A stretch of 64,000 nt of DNA. Source: Allobosea sp. Root483D1 (lineage in GTDB: Bacteria > Pseudomonadota > Alphaproteobacteria > Rhizobiales > Beijerinckiaceae). The position numbers and the translations under genes were made by a program. The notes under the pieces were generated by a model. It was not told where the DNA came from, did no database searches, and worked only from the letters and a program-made list of their open reading frames with translations. Location: the NCBI RefSeq assembly GCF_001429505.1, contig NZ_LMJW01000022.1:542420-606419 (forward strand), in the 5' to 3' direction. Below are positions 28,572 to 36,572 of the stretch, in pieces. Every line of letters begins with the position of its first letter. Within the stretch, counting starts at the first letter, position 1.

Positions 28572-30944
28572 ATGCCTATTGAATGGAATGCTCAGCTTCT
28601 CTCCACCAAGATCGCAGGCTTCTGCCGCAAGCGCCTGACACCGTTCCTGAATACCAACGCCACGCGAGTGGAAGCCTATCTGCTCGGCCTCATCGCCCAT
28701 CGCGAATACCCGCCGACCAGGGGCCGCGGCATCGACTGGAAAGCCATCGCCGAGAGTTGCAGCATCGCGCATCTGCTTCTGGTCGAAGTCAAGGAGGAGG
28801 TCCGGCCCGCGCTGGACGCAATCGTCCGAGCGCTCGACGCTGCCGCGCGAAGGGAGTTCGAACCGCGGAAGCGCTCCACGACGGGGGGTGATGATAGCCG
28901 CCCAACGCCCCAACGGGCGAGAGGCGAGACGCTGACCGCCATCGCCCGGATTCAGCCGGACCTGTTCGGGGCACCGGCGTTTGCCGATACCCGGCAGTCC
29001 CCGCCTCGCCAGGAGCGGAAGCGCGGCGTGAAGCCCAAGCCGGTGGAGGAATTCCCGCAGCCGGCGAACGGCGATTGGGAGGACCCGCCGACGTTCCGCG
29101 ACGCGCTGGCGCTGCACATGCAGCGTCACGGCGAGAGCTATTGGCACTTGCATCGGGCGGTCGTCCGGGCCGACGAGACCTTCGACCTCCAAACCATCCG
29201 CAGCTGGGTGCAGGGAACGAAGGCGCCGGTCAGCGTCGCGAGCATGGAGATCCTGCGCCGGATCGAGCGCCGCTATCGGCTGCCGGAAGGATATTTCCAC
29301 GCAAAGCTGCCTCACCAGGGTCGAGCGGCCAGGGGCCACGAATTCGAAGGCATCGACGCCTCGGAGCGGCGCCGGCTGGCTTGGCACCTGCCGGACAACT
29401 TCAATTTCCTGCCGCCGGCGGAGCGGGAAAGGATCGTTGAGTGGGTCCGGCGCGTCATCGTCAGCGGCGCGACAGATTATCGCCGTTTCCAGGCCGCCGC
29501 GGTCAAGCAACGCTACGCCATTCGCTTCCCGGGCGTGGCTTACGGGCGATCGGAACCGGCGACGCCACTCGACCGAAACGACGCGCCGAACGAGGGCATG
29601 CCGGAGACGGATCCCGACCTGCTCTCGGGGGTCGTCGACGCGCCGCCGCAGCTCACCATGGAGATGGCGGGCCTGATCCGCTTCAAGACCTCGACGCTGA
29701 CCGCCGCCGGCCTTCAGCGCAACGGCGTCTGGGGCGAAGAGACCACCTCCCAGAAGATCGAGCACCTCGGCCTGATGCTGGGCGCGCTGGCGGCCTCGCC
29801 GAGCGGAGCCGTGCGCGGATATGGCGTCCCGCTCCAGCACCTGACGCTCGGGTTGCTCGTCTTCCCTGGCGTCTGGGACTGGTATGTCCAGTGGCGCGAG
29901 CGCCGTCGCGGCTTCTACACCGCCTGGGAGATCGACATGCTCCGCATCGCCCTCGCCATCACGCGGCAGGAGACCGGCTGGCTTCGGCAGCACGGGCAGC
30001 TCGTCCATCGTGTCCGTCCGATTCCGGGACTGGTTTCGCCGGAGGAGATCGAGCGGGCGAAGGCCGACTGGGACGGCGCCTGCGACGCCTTCTTCAAGCA
30101 CGCCACCGGGCGCGTGAAGGAGATCCAGCGCGTCGCCCGCGTCCACCGCGACCCCTTCGAGCCGATCATGCCCGTGCTGGAGGCCCCGAGCCCTGTCGGC
30201 GAATACCGCAAGATCACCGAGGAGATCCTGAAGCGGATGCCCGATCCAGCGCGCTATCCGCGAGGCGCCGCTGAGGCGGTCCGATCGTTCCTCCTGCTGC
30301 GGCTCGGCCTGCATCTCGGGCTGCGGCAGAAGAACCTGCGGCAACTGATGGTCTGCCCTCGGGGAGGCTTCCCGCGCTCGGAACGCCAACTGGAGGACAC
30401 GAAGCGCGGCGAGCTGCGCTGGAGCGAGCGGGACTGCGGCTGGGAGGTCCTGATCCCGTCCGTCGCCTTCAAGAACGCCAACTCGTCGTATTTCGGCAGC
30501 AAGCCCTTCCGGCTGGTCCTTCCGGACCTCGGCGGGCTCTACGACCATATCGAGACGTATATCGCCCGGCATCGCCAGGTGCTGCTTTCCGGCGCCGAGG
30601 ATCCCGGCACCTTCTTCGTCAAGACGGTGAAGCAGACGAGCACCGATCCCGCCTACGACCAGACGACCTTCTACGAAGCCTGGAGGCTGACGATCCAGCG
30701 TTACGGGATCTATAACCCCTTCACCGGACGAGGCGCGATCCAGGGCCTGCTACCGCACGGGCCGCACAACGTCCGCGACGTGCTGGCGACGCATATCCTG
30801 AAGCAGACCGGTTCCTACGAGCAGGCCAGCTACGCGATCCAGGACACTCCCGAGATGGTGCAGAACCACTACGGTCGCTTCCTTCCGCAGGACAAGGCCG
30901 CGTTGGCGGCGAAGATCCTGAACCAGGTCTGGCAGGCGGCATAG
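28572..30944 (+). CDS. Large tyrosine-type site-specific recombinase/integrase
   Basis: 790-aa protein divergent from the giant operon. The C-terminal ~230 residues carry the tyrosine-recombinase signature: first Arg in LGLHLGLRQKNLRQL near 583, a candidate Lys in AFKNANSSYF, HNVRD with the H-x-x-R box near 745, then a His (ATHIL) and the nucleophile Tyr in QNHYGRF near 772. The N-terminal half has an XRE-like helix-turn-helix segment at about 176-240 (TFRDALALHMQRHGES, TIRSWVQGTKAPVS), unusual for a simple phage integrase and suggesting self-regulation or a transposase-like role. Full length and apparently intact. It lies inside the accessory region and is the best candidate for having moved it. 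No attachment site could be identified. Confidence 0.75.
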   Translation: MPIEWNAQLLSTKIAGFCRKRLTPFLNTNATRVEAYLLGLIAHREYPPTRGRGIDWKAIAESCSIAHLLLVEVKEEVRPALDAIVRALDAAARREFEPRKRSTTGGDDSRPTPQRARGETLTAIARIQPDLFGAPAFADTRQSPPRQERKRGVKPKPVEEFPQPANGDWEDPPTFRDALALHMQRHGESYWHLHRAVVRADETFDLQTIRSWVQGTKAPVSVASMEILRRIERRYRLPEGYFHAKLPHQGRAARGHEFEGIDASERRRLAWHLPDNFNFLPPAERERIVEWVRRVIVSGATDYRRFQAAAVKQRYAIRFPGVAYGRSEPATPLDRNDAPNEGMPETDPDLLSGVVDAPPQLTMEMAGLIRFKTSTLTAAGLQRNGVWGEETTSQKIEHLGLMLGALAASPSGAVRGYGVPLQHLTLGLLVFPGVWDWYVQWRERRRGFYTAWEIDMLRIALAITRQETGWLRQHGQLVHRVRPIPGLVSPEEIERAKADWDGACDAFFKHATGRVKEIQRVARVHRDPFEPIMPVLEAPSPVGEYRKITEEILKRMPDPARYPRGAAEAVRSFLLLRLGLHLGLRQKNLRQLMVCPRGGFPRSERQLEDTKRGELRWSERDCGWEVLIPSVAFKNANSSYFGSKPFRLVLPDLGGLYDHIETYIARHRQVLLSGAEDPGTFFVKTVKQTSTDPAYDQTTFYEAWRLTIQRYGIYNPFTGRGAIQGLLPHGPHNVRDVLATHILKQTGSYEQASYAIQDTPEMVQNHYGRFLPQDKAALAAKILNQVWQAA

Positions 30945-31042
30945 GGCGCAGCCCTGAGGCGAAAGGCGCAGCTACGCCGACTTGAGGTTGCGAGCGCTTG
31001 ACCTAGCGTCGTCGGCGGTAGGGAGGGCGTTGCGCTGGACGG

Positions 31043-31448
31043 ATGGGGCGAAGGAACTCCGGTGGCTGGCTGATACTGGGGCTGATCGGGCTGGGTCCAG
31101 ATCCGGCATCCGATCTCGGCGATCGAGGGGTGGGTCAGCGCCCGTCGCCTGGGTGAGACGACGCCGCGATCGGAGGAGACGCAGACCGAGGAGCCACCGA
31201 AGCCGAAAAGGAAGGAGCCGCCGGGTGCCGAGATCCTTTCCGATGCGGCGATCATAGCGAAGCTCATCGCCCTCGATGCGGCCGCCTATTCCGGAAACTG
31301 CCGCTGCCCGGAGAACCGGGATCGCGGCGGGCGACGATGCGGGGCCAGGAGCGCGTATTCCAAGCCCGGCGGCTGGTCGCCGCTTTGCTATGCGGGCGAC
31401 GTCAGCCGAGAGGCCATCGCCGCCTTCAGGTCGAACGGAGGGCGCTAG
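31043..31448 (+). pseudogene. Frameshifted small conserved Cys-rich protein gene
   Basis: From 31086 to the TAG at 31446-31448 an open frame encodes a Cys-rich tail (AAYSGNCRCPENRDRGGR, then CGARSAYSKPGGWSPLCY) that I recall as a conserved small-protein motif in proteobacteria. That frame has no ATG, GTG or TTG start before the motif. In another frame an ATG at 31043 opens a hydrophobic start (NSGGWLILGLIGLGPDP) running to a TGA at 31154. Joining the two by a single-base shift around 31150 would give a normal small exported protein. So it is either a genuine frameshift mutation or a sequencing error. It lies between the integrase and the TIR gene. Confidence 0.5.
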
Positions 31449-31569
31449 TTGAGCGCGTCAGTCCGCGTGCAAAGCTCTGGCAAGGATCGCCGAGGCTTGG
31501 CATAGGGTTGTCGTTCGGGTCCCCGTCCCCTCCCAGGCCCATAGCATGAATTGGAGCCTCGGGATCGGA

Positions 31570-32514
31570 ATGACGGACTTCTTCATCAGCTACACCGGCG
31601 TCGACAGGGCATGGGCCGAGTGGATCGCCTTCACTCTGGAGGAGGAAGGCTTCACGACGGTCGTGCAGGCTTGGGACTTCCGTCCCGGCGGCAATTTCGT
31701 ATTGGAGATGCAGCGTGCGGCTTCGACCGCCGACAGGACGGTCATGGTGCTGTCGGACGACTACCTACGGTCGGAGATGGCGGCCCCGGAATGGGCCAGC
31801 GCCTTCGTTCAAGACCCGCAGGGGTTGGAGCAAAAGCTGCTTCCCATCATGGTCCGTGCTTGCCAACCGCCGGGACTTCTCAAGCCCATCGTTCAGGTCC
31901 GCATCATGGGCATGGACGAGGCTACCGCCCGCGATGCCATTCTCGCCGGCGCCCGGAGAACCCGCGCGAAGCCCTCCGCGCGTCCGCTGTTACCCGGCTC
32001 GATCGCCGCGCCCCGCCACAAGGAATTCCCCGGTCCGGACACCGTGCCGTGCCAGCCGGTTCGATCCGTGCTGCCGAAACTCAAGGTGCCGCTGACGGAC
32101 GTCGATCGCCGGCGTTTCGCGAAATCGGCCTTCGCGACGATCCGGGCAGCCTTCGGCGCGAACTTGGAGCAGGCGGTGAAGGAGGACGGCCGCCTGGACT
32201 TCGACATCACGGATTCGACGGCGACCGACTTCAGGGCCGAACTCTTTCTCGACGGCGCCAGCAAGGGCGCATGCCGCGTCTGGCTCGGCGGGATGATGGG
32301 CGACAACAACATCTGCTTCGCCGAGGGCCGTATATCCGGCGACGGCTGCAACGAGATCCTGACGCCGGCCACCAGCGACGACGAGCTGTCGCTTTCGGCG
32401 ACGATGGCGATGGGCTTCTCGGACTTCGAGAGGCAAACGGATATGAAGAGGCTGACCCCGGAGCAGGCCGCGGACTATCTTTGGGAACGGTTCACGAGGG
32501 GGTTTCGACGGTAG
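31570..32514 (+). CDS. TIR-domain protein with unrecognised C-terminal domain
   Basis: 314 aa from the ATG at 31570; an ATG 24 bp upstream has no ribosome-binding site, and the TIR fold begins right at MTDFFISYTGVDRAWA, so I prefer the inner start. Residues 1-130 form a TIR_2-type domain: FISYTG, AWDFRPGGNFVLEMQ, VMVLSDDYLRSEMAAPEW. Glu74 in PEW lines up with the conserved Glu of TIR NADases, so NAD-cleaving activity is plausible. A linker (130-175) leads to a ~140-residue alpha/beta C-terminal domain (FDITDSTATDFRAELFLDG) of unknown function, probably the sensor. Single-gene TIR proteins act as abortive-infection effectors, and the defence-island setting agrees. No partner gene is adjacent. 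Confidence 0.75.
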   Translation: MTDFFISYTGVDRAWAEWIAFTLEEEGFTTVVQAWDFRPGGNFVLEMQRAASTADRTVMVLSDDYLRSEMAAPEWASAFVQDPQGLEQKLLPIMVRACQPPGLLKPIVQVRIMGMDEATARDAILAGARRTRAKPSARPLLPGSIAAPRHKEFPGPDTVPCQPVRSVLPKLKVPLTDVDRRRFAKSAFATIRAAFGANLEQAVKEDGRLDFDITDSTATDFRAELFLDGASKGACRVWLGGMMGDNNICFAEGRISGDGCNEILTPATSDDELSLSATMAMGFSDFERQTDMKRLTPEQAADYLWERFTRGFRR

Positions 32515-32983
32515 CAGCGCGCGACATCGGGAAAGATCTACGCCAGCGCGACGGATCGGCCGCGGGGACCTCGACAATGAGATATTGATTTAGTCGTTAT
32601 GACGGTACTTTGTCGGAGGGCCGGCTTCGATTCTTCGACGCTAACGGCGAGTGCGAAATGGCCGATAGATGTCGATAGTCCACAGAATTTTTTCTGGCCG
32701 ACCGTTGCTAAAAGCTTAGTAAAATCAATAGGCTAGCTTTTTGGCGGCTTCGCTCGCGGTACCTGACGCTAAAATAAAAAATTTCTATAATAAAATCAAA
32801 TATTTATGCCAATAAAAATAGTAGAGTGGGAATGAACCACGCGACCGCGACGATGGTCGGGCGTCTTGCCGTGCACGGCAAGACCAAAGGGGGAGGCAGC
32901 GTGAATCCCGTTTCCGACGCCATTCCTTGCCCGGACCACAAGAACCAGCGACGTGTCGATCGAGCGCTGGGGGTCGGTAGACG
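32515..32983 (+). other. AT-rich intergenic stretch, possible island boundary
   Basis: About 470 bp without a supported gene. From roughly 32690 to 32830 the DNA becomes strikingly AT-rich (runs such as AAAATAAAAAATTTC), unlike anything else in the window. Before it is the TIR gene of the accessory island; after it the sequence is uniformly high-GC metal-homeostasis DNA. It may be an island edge, a silenced promoter region or an attachment region; no repeat proves it. A short frame at 32826-33017 lacks support. Confidence 0.45.
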
Positions 32984-33430
32984 TTATCTCTCCCCGATGC
33001 CGCCTGCGCGGGTGTGATCGTGCTGGCACAGATCGTGGTCGGCCAGGACCTCGATCACGCGGCAATCGCAGATGCGACCGTGCTGGCCCTCGTGGACCAT
33101 GCGCTGCAATTCGCCGCGCAACGCCTGGAGCTGGCCGATGCGCTGCTCGATCTGGCCGAGATGGCGCTTGGCGATCCCGTGGACGCTCTCGCATGAGGAC
33201 TGCGGCTCGTCGTACAGGGCGAGCAGGGCTCGGATGTCGTCGATCTCGAATCCGAGCTCGCGGGAGTGGCGAATGAAGCGCAGCCGCTTGACGTCGTCGC
33301 CGCTGTAGTAGCGGCGGTTGCTGCTCGTGCGTCTCGGCTCCTTCAGCAGGCCGATCTGCTCGTAGAAGCGGATCGTCGGGACCTTGACGCCGGCTCCCTG
33401 GGACAGTTCGCCGATAGGCAGTTCATCCAT
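32984..33430 (-). CDS. MerR-family metal-responsive regulator (ZntR/CadR-like)
   Basis: 148 aa from the ATG at 33430 (MDELPIGELSQ); an upstream extension is possible but the family starts here. The N-terminal winged helix is typical: IGELSQGAGVKVPTIRFYEQIGLL, then RRYYSGDDVKRLRFI, followed by the dimerisation helix. Metal-binding Cys residues match the Zn/Cd/Pb branch: Cys in SSCESV near 79 and a C-terminal ICDCRVI...LCQHDH. Such regulators activate an efflux ATPase by twisting a promoter with a 19-20-bp spacer; exactly such a promoter precedes the P-type ATPase gene at 45.3 kb. That ATPase is the likely target, although the two genes are 12 kb apart. Confidence 0.8.
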   Translation of the reverse strand: MDELPIGELSQGAGVKVPTIRFYEQIGLLKEPRRTSSNRRYYSGDDVKRLRFIRHSRELGFEIDDIRALLALYDEPQSSCESVHGIAKRHLGQIEQRIGQLQALRGELQRMVHEGQHGRICDCRVIEVLADHDLCQHDHTRAGGIGER

Positions 33431-33547
33431 GGCCACCTCCCACAAAATCGCGGCAAGGCCGGAGCCAGGCCGCATCTCAGTTGCTTCGCCGGCTTGGCGC
33501 AACACCGGAAGAAGGGCGCCGCGGGGCCGGTACGCATGTGCGAGGAC

Positions 33548-34192
33548 TCAGGCCGGGACGATCGGAATGCTGCGAACCTGCTCGCCCGTCGCGCCCTTCA
33601 GCGTGAGCCGCGCAACGGTCGCATCCTTGATCTTGCCCCCGACGATCAGTGTTTCGCCGGTCAGGCCGGTCTCGGTCACCAGATTTCGGATCTGGTAGTC
33701 CTCGGCTCGCGGTCCCACGGCCTGTGCGATGACGGTTGCTGGTCCGGGCGCAGTCGTCGGCTTGCCGTCACGCAGGAAGGCGAGCTGCCAGCGTGTCGGA
33801 TCGATCCAGTTCAATTCGATGTCGAGACCGTCGTCGAAGCGCGCGAGCGCGCCGCCGTTCGGTCCCGGCATCGGGGCGATGGCTCCGGCTCCGGGCAGCA
33901 GCGATTCACGCGTGTGGAAATGGTCGCCATGGAGGACGCGCACCCGCGCCCGGTAGGCGCCGGCGACGTGGCCGCTCGCCTGGACGCGCGAGCCGTCGCT
34001 GCCGGCCGAGATGGCGAGCGGATGGATGCGGCCCGAGGTGTCGATCGCATCGACTTCGACCTCGGCGAGCGGCGGCGCCTTGTAGTCGGCCACTCCGCCT
34101 TCGCTGAAGACGAGCTCCCAGGCATTGGTGCCGACGGTGACGATGTCGACCATCTGGCCGTGGCCCATATGGATCGAGGCAGGCTGCGACAT
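33548..34192 (-). CDS. Unknown protein with HGDHxH motif, probable metal-linked role
   Basis: 214 aa, GGAG ribosome site before the ATG at 34192. No signal peptide. It begins SQPASIHMGHGQMVDIV and appears to contain two related beta-rich halves: one with WELVFSEGG and YRARVRVLHGDHFHTRESLL, the other with WQLAFLRDG and VARLTLKG. The HGDHxH segment resembles HGDHEHG in the soluble insert of the RcnA-like exporter encoded nearby, suggesting a shared metal-binding beta domain. It follows the CsoR/RcnR-like repressor gene on the same strand with a 58-bp gap, so it is probably in that regulon. A metal chaperone or sensor role is inferred; I do not recognise a family. Confidence 0.6.
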   Translation of the reverse strand: MSQPASIHMGHGQMVDIVTVGTNAWELVFSEGGVADYKAPPLAEVEVDAIDTSGRIHPLAISAGSDGSRVQASGHVAGAYRARVRVLHGDHFHTRESLLPGAGAIAPMPGPNGGALARFDDGLDIELNWIDPTRWQLAFLRDGKPTTAPGPATVIAQAVGPRAEDYQIRNLVTETGLTGETLIVGGKIKDATVARLTLKGATGEQVRSIPIVPA

Positions 34193-34250
34193 GGGTGCTC
34201 TCCGCTGCGGTCTTGAGGCCGGGGGCAGCCCGCCGGCCCGGGGGGCGCCG

Positions 34251-34535
34251 TCAGAGGAACTTGGCGACGGCCTTGAATTCCTTGAGCAGTTCGCGGGCAT
34301 CGGCCGGAATGTGACCGGCGGCCTCCTCGAGGCAATGGTCGATATGTTCCTGGATCAGGATCTTGCGGGCATTGGCGATGGCGCTCTCGACCGCCTGGAG
34401 CTGCTGGGCGATTTCCAGGCAGGAGCGGACATTGACGACCATCTCGATGGTCGAGCGCAGATGACCCTCGGCCCGCTTCAGCCGCGTGATGATCTCGGGA
34501 TGGCGCTGGTGATGGATATGCTCGTGCGGTTCCAT
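34251..34535 (-). CDS. CsoR/RcnR/FrmR-family metal-sensing repressor
   Basis: 94-aa all-helical protein of the DUF156 family. It starts MEPHEHIHHQRHPEIITRLKRAEGHL, with the N-terminal His cluster typical of RcnR-type Ni/Co sensors, then VRSCLEIAQQLQAVESAI with the single conserved Cys near residue 38, and HIDHCLEEA near the C-terminus. Cys together with several His suggests Ni/Co rather than Cu(I) sensing. A G-tract inverted repeat (34552-34570) lies immediately upstream and fits the operator type bound by this family. The divergent GNAT and rcnA-like genes and the gene downstream are the likely regulon: apo-repressor blocks the export genes and metal releases them. Confidence 0.85.
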   Translation of the reverse strand: MEPHEHIHHQRHPEIITRLKRAEGHLRSTIEMVVNVRSCLEIAQQLQAVESAIANARKILIQEHIDHCLEEAAGHIPADARELLKEFKAVAKFL

Positions 34536-34551
34536 ATTTTTGACTTGATCC

Positions 34552-34570
34552 TATCCTGGGGGAGGGGATA
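34552..34570. promoter_or_regulatory. Putative RcnR/CsoR-type operator
   Basis: Inverted repeat TATCC and GGATA flank a G-rich centre (TGGGGGAGG), the layout of RcnR/DmeR-type operators. It lies 17 bp before the repressor start and 70 bp before the divergent GNAT gene, so one site could control both directions. Confidence 0.5.
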
Positions 34571-34639
34571 TACCATCCGTGATCAGCCGGCAAGATGGAT
34601 CTGGCCGGTGACGTCGAGCAGTCTTTGCCGGCTGCGGAA

Positions 34640-35203
34640 ATGAGACAGATGTCCGAGCCCCGCCCCATGCTCGCACTCGAGCGGCTGCCCGACCAGCCGG
34701 ATGCCCGGCACGCCGAGGCGCGGGCGTTCTGCCTGGCCGTGATCAAGGAATTCTACAGCGCCGACTATCGGCCGGACTGGCATGCCGATCTCGACTCGCT
34801 GACCGAGGAGCCGGCGCGCTCCTGGTATAGTTCGGTCAATCGCGGTGCGTTCTTGGTCGTCAGGGATGCAGGCGGCACCATTGCCGCGACCGCCGGCCTC
34901 TACCACCTCGGCTGGAAGCCCAATCTCGCCGCGTACCTTGCGGCGCACTATCCGCAGCCCGATCAGGTGCCGCAACTGGTGCGGGTCTATGTCCGCGCCG
35001 ACCAGCGCGGCCGGCAGATCGGCCGCTGGCTCAACGAGGCCGCCGAGAGCGAGGCACACCGCCTCGGCTACGACACGCTCTATCTGCACGCCAGCGCCGA
35101 CGCGCCGGCGACGCTCGGCTTCTGGCGCGGCCGCGGCTATGCCGAGATCGCCGAGCGCGAGGCCTATATCCATTTCGACAAATCCTTGTCGAATTCCCCC
35201 TGA
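34640..35203 (+). CDS. GNAT-family N-acetyltransferase
   Basis: About 187 aa from the ATG at 34640 (another in-frame ATG follows 9 bp later, and a longer start at 34595 is possible). It shows the GNAT core: LVVRDAGGTIAATAGLY (beta strands 2-3), LVRVYVRADQRGRQIGRWL (strand 4 and the acetyl-CoA pyrophosphate loop, Q-R-G-R-Q-I-G), LYLHASADAPATLGFWRGRGY (strand 5 and following helix). The substrate cannot be read. It is divergent from the CsoR/RcnR-like gene and upstream of the rcnA-like gene (138-bp gap), so it may belong to the metal-responsive unit, but no metal role is known for it. Confidence 0.75.
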   Translation: MRQMSEPRPMLALERLPDQPDARHAEARAFCLAVIKEFYSADYRPDWHADLDSLTEEPARSWYSSVNRGAFLVVRDAGGTIAATAGLYHLGWKPNLAAYLAAHYPQPDQVPQLVRVYVRADQRGRQIGRWLNEAAESEAHRLGYDTLYLHASADAPATLGFWRGRGYAEIAEREAYIHFDKSLSNSP

Positions 35204-35341
35204 CCGGGCCTGCGCCGGCAGGAGTCCGCGCGCCGCCTTCGGTCAGGACAAGCGAGGATCGGGCACCGCCATCCTCGGCCGACGGCCCCATTGCGGGCGG
35301 GCGCGGCGATGTGGGTGCCCGGCCGAACTGTCGGGACCAAC

Positions 35342-36529
35342 ATGACCTCGTTCACGGAGCTGCTCCAGCAAGGCGTCGCCAACGCCTGGTTTTTCATCCC
35401 CACCGCCATCCTGCTCGGCGCGCTGCACGGGCTCGAGCCCGGCCACTCCAAGACGATGATGGCGGCCTTCATCGTCGCGGTGCGCGGCACCGTCTTTCAG
35501 GCCGTGCTGCTCGGCCTCGCCGCGACGTTCTCGCACACGGCGATCGTCTGGGCGATCGCGCTCGGCGGCATGTACCTGTTCAAGGGGCTCGACCCCGAAA
35601 CGACCGAACCCTATTTCCAGCTTGTCTCCGCCGTCATCATCATCGCCATCGCCGCCTGGATGTTCCACCGGACCTGGCGTGACCAGCAGGAGGCCAAGCG
35701 CTATGCCCGCGAGGTCGAGGCGTACGAGAAGAACCGAGAGAAGGCGGGGCTGAGCCATCGCGTCGATACCGGTCACGGCTTCATGGCGCTCGAGGTCACG
35801 CCGGAAAAGCCCGCTAACTTCCGCCTGACCGTGATCAGCGGCGACCAGTGGCAGGGCGAGTATGTGACGCTGACCACCGAGCGCCCCGACGGCAGCACCC
35901 AGCGCTTCACCTTCCTAGACCGCGACGGCTACATGGAATCGGCCGAGAAGGTGGCCGAGCCCTATGATTTCATGGTGCGGCTCAGCCTCGACCATGGCGA
36001 CCACGAGCACGGCTATGATGTCTCCTTCGTGCAAGGCAGCGCGGGCGGAGACCCGTCGCACCGGCCGCAGAAGGGCCTCGAGCTCGCCAATGACGGCTAT
36101 ATGGACGCCCATGCGCTGTCGCATGCCAACGACATCCGTAAGCGCTTCGTCGGCCGCAACGTCACCACCTGGCAGATCGTGCTGTTCGGCCTCACCGGTG
36201 GGCTGATTCCCTGTCCGGCGGCGATCACCGTGCTGCTGCTCTGCATCCAGCTGCGCGAATTCTCGCTGGGGGCTGTGCTGGTGCTCTGTTTCTCGATCGG
36301 GCTGGCGATCACCCTGGTTACGGTCGGCGCGATAGCGGCGATCGGCGTGCGCCAGGCGACGAAGCGTGTCGGCTGGCTCTCGACCGCGGCTGCGAAGGCG
36401 CCCTATTTCTCCAGCGCGCTGATCATCCTGGTCGGGCTCTATACCGGCTGGCACGGCTGGAGCGGCCTGCAGGCGCAGCAGGGCAAGCCTGCGGCTGCCG
36501 TTATAACGACTGTACCGAGCGCGGGCTGA
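35342..36529 (+). CDS. rcnA: RcnA-like nickel/cobalt exporter with inserted soluble domain
   Basis: 395-aa NiCoT-superfamily protein. The diagnostic HGLEPGHSKTMMAAFIV lies in helix 2 (residues ~28-44), with four helices up to ~110; the remaining helices begin near 278 (WQIVLFGLTGGLIPCPAAITVLLLC) and finish at ~380. RcnA of E. coli is about 274 aa; here roughly 150 residues are inserted between the two membrane halves. The insert is beta-rich and ends in VRLSLDHGDHEHGYDVSF, a His-rich segment where classic RcnA has its His loop. It would pump Ni2+/Co2+ out of the cell. The CsoR/RcnR-like repressor and operator 0.8 kb upstream support that. An alternative start at 35309 is possible. Confidence 0.85.
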   Translation: MTSFTELLQQGVANAWFFIPTAILLGALHGLEPGHSKTMMAAFIVAVRGTVFQAVLLGLAATFSHTAIVWAIALGGMYLFKGLDPETTEPYFQLVSAVIIIAIAAWMFHRTWRDQQEAKRYAREVEAYEKNREKAGLSHRVDTGHGFMALEVTPEKPANFRLTVISGDQWQGEYVTLTTERPDGSTQRFTFLDRDGYMESAEKVAEPYDFMVRLSLDHGDHEHGYDVSFVQGSAGGDPSHRPQKGLELANDGYMDAHALSHANDIRKRFVGRNVTTWQIVLFGLTGGLIPCPAAITVLLLCIQLREFSLGAVLVLCFSIGLAITLVTVGAIAAIGVRQATKRVGWLSTAAAKAPYFSSALIILVGLYTGWHGWSGLQAQQGKPAAAVITTVPSAG

Positions 36530-36572
36530 GTGTCGCGGCCCGGAGCGCTTCGGCGTTCCGGGTGCCGACTTT

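Noticed and set aside
28563-30572. 669-aa minus-strand open frame opposite the tyrosine recombinase
   Set aside because: The plus strand encodes a clear integrase with catalytic residues; the minus frame is Arg/Leu-rich shadow sequence without domains.
31337-31549. 70-aa frame overlapping the frameshifted Cys-rich gene
   Set aside because: The conserved Cys-rich motif is in a different frame, so this one is a shadow.
32826-33017. 63-aa plus-strand frame after the AT-rich stretch
   Set aside because: It overlaps the 3' end of the MerR gene, and no family is recognised; a minus-strand frame of similar quality covers the same bases.
36500-36507. GTTATAAC, the Zur-like core, near the 3' end of the rcnA-like gene
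   Set aside because: It lies inside the coding sequence, lacks the full TTGTTA-N5-TAACAA dyad and is not upstream of a start.
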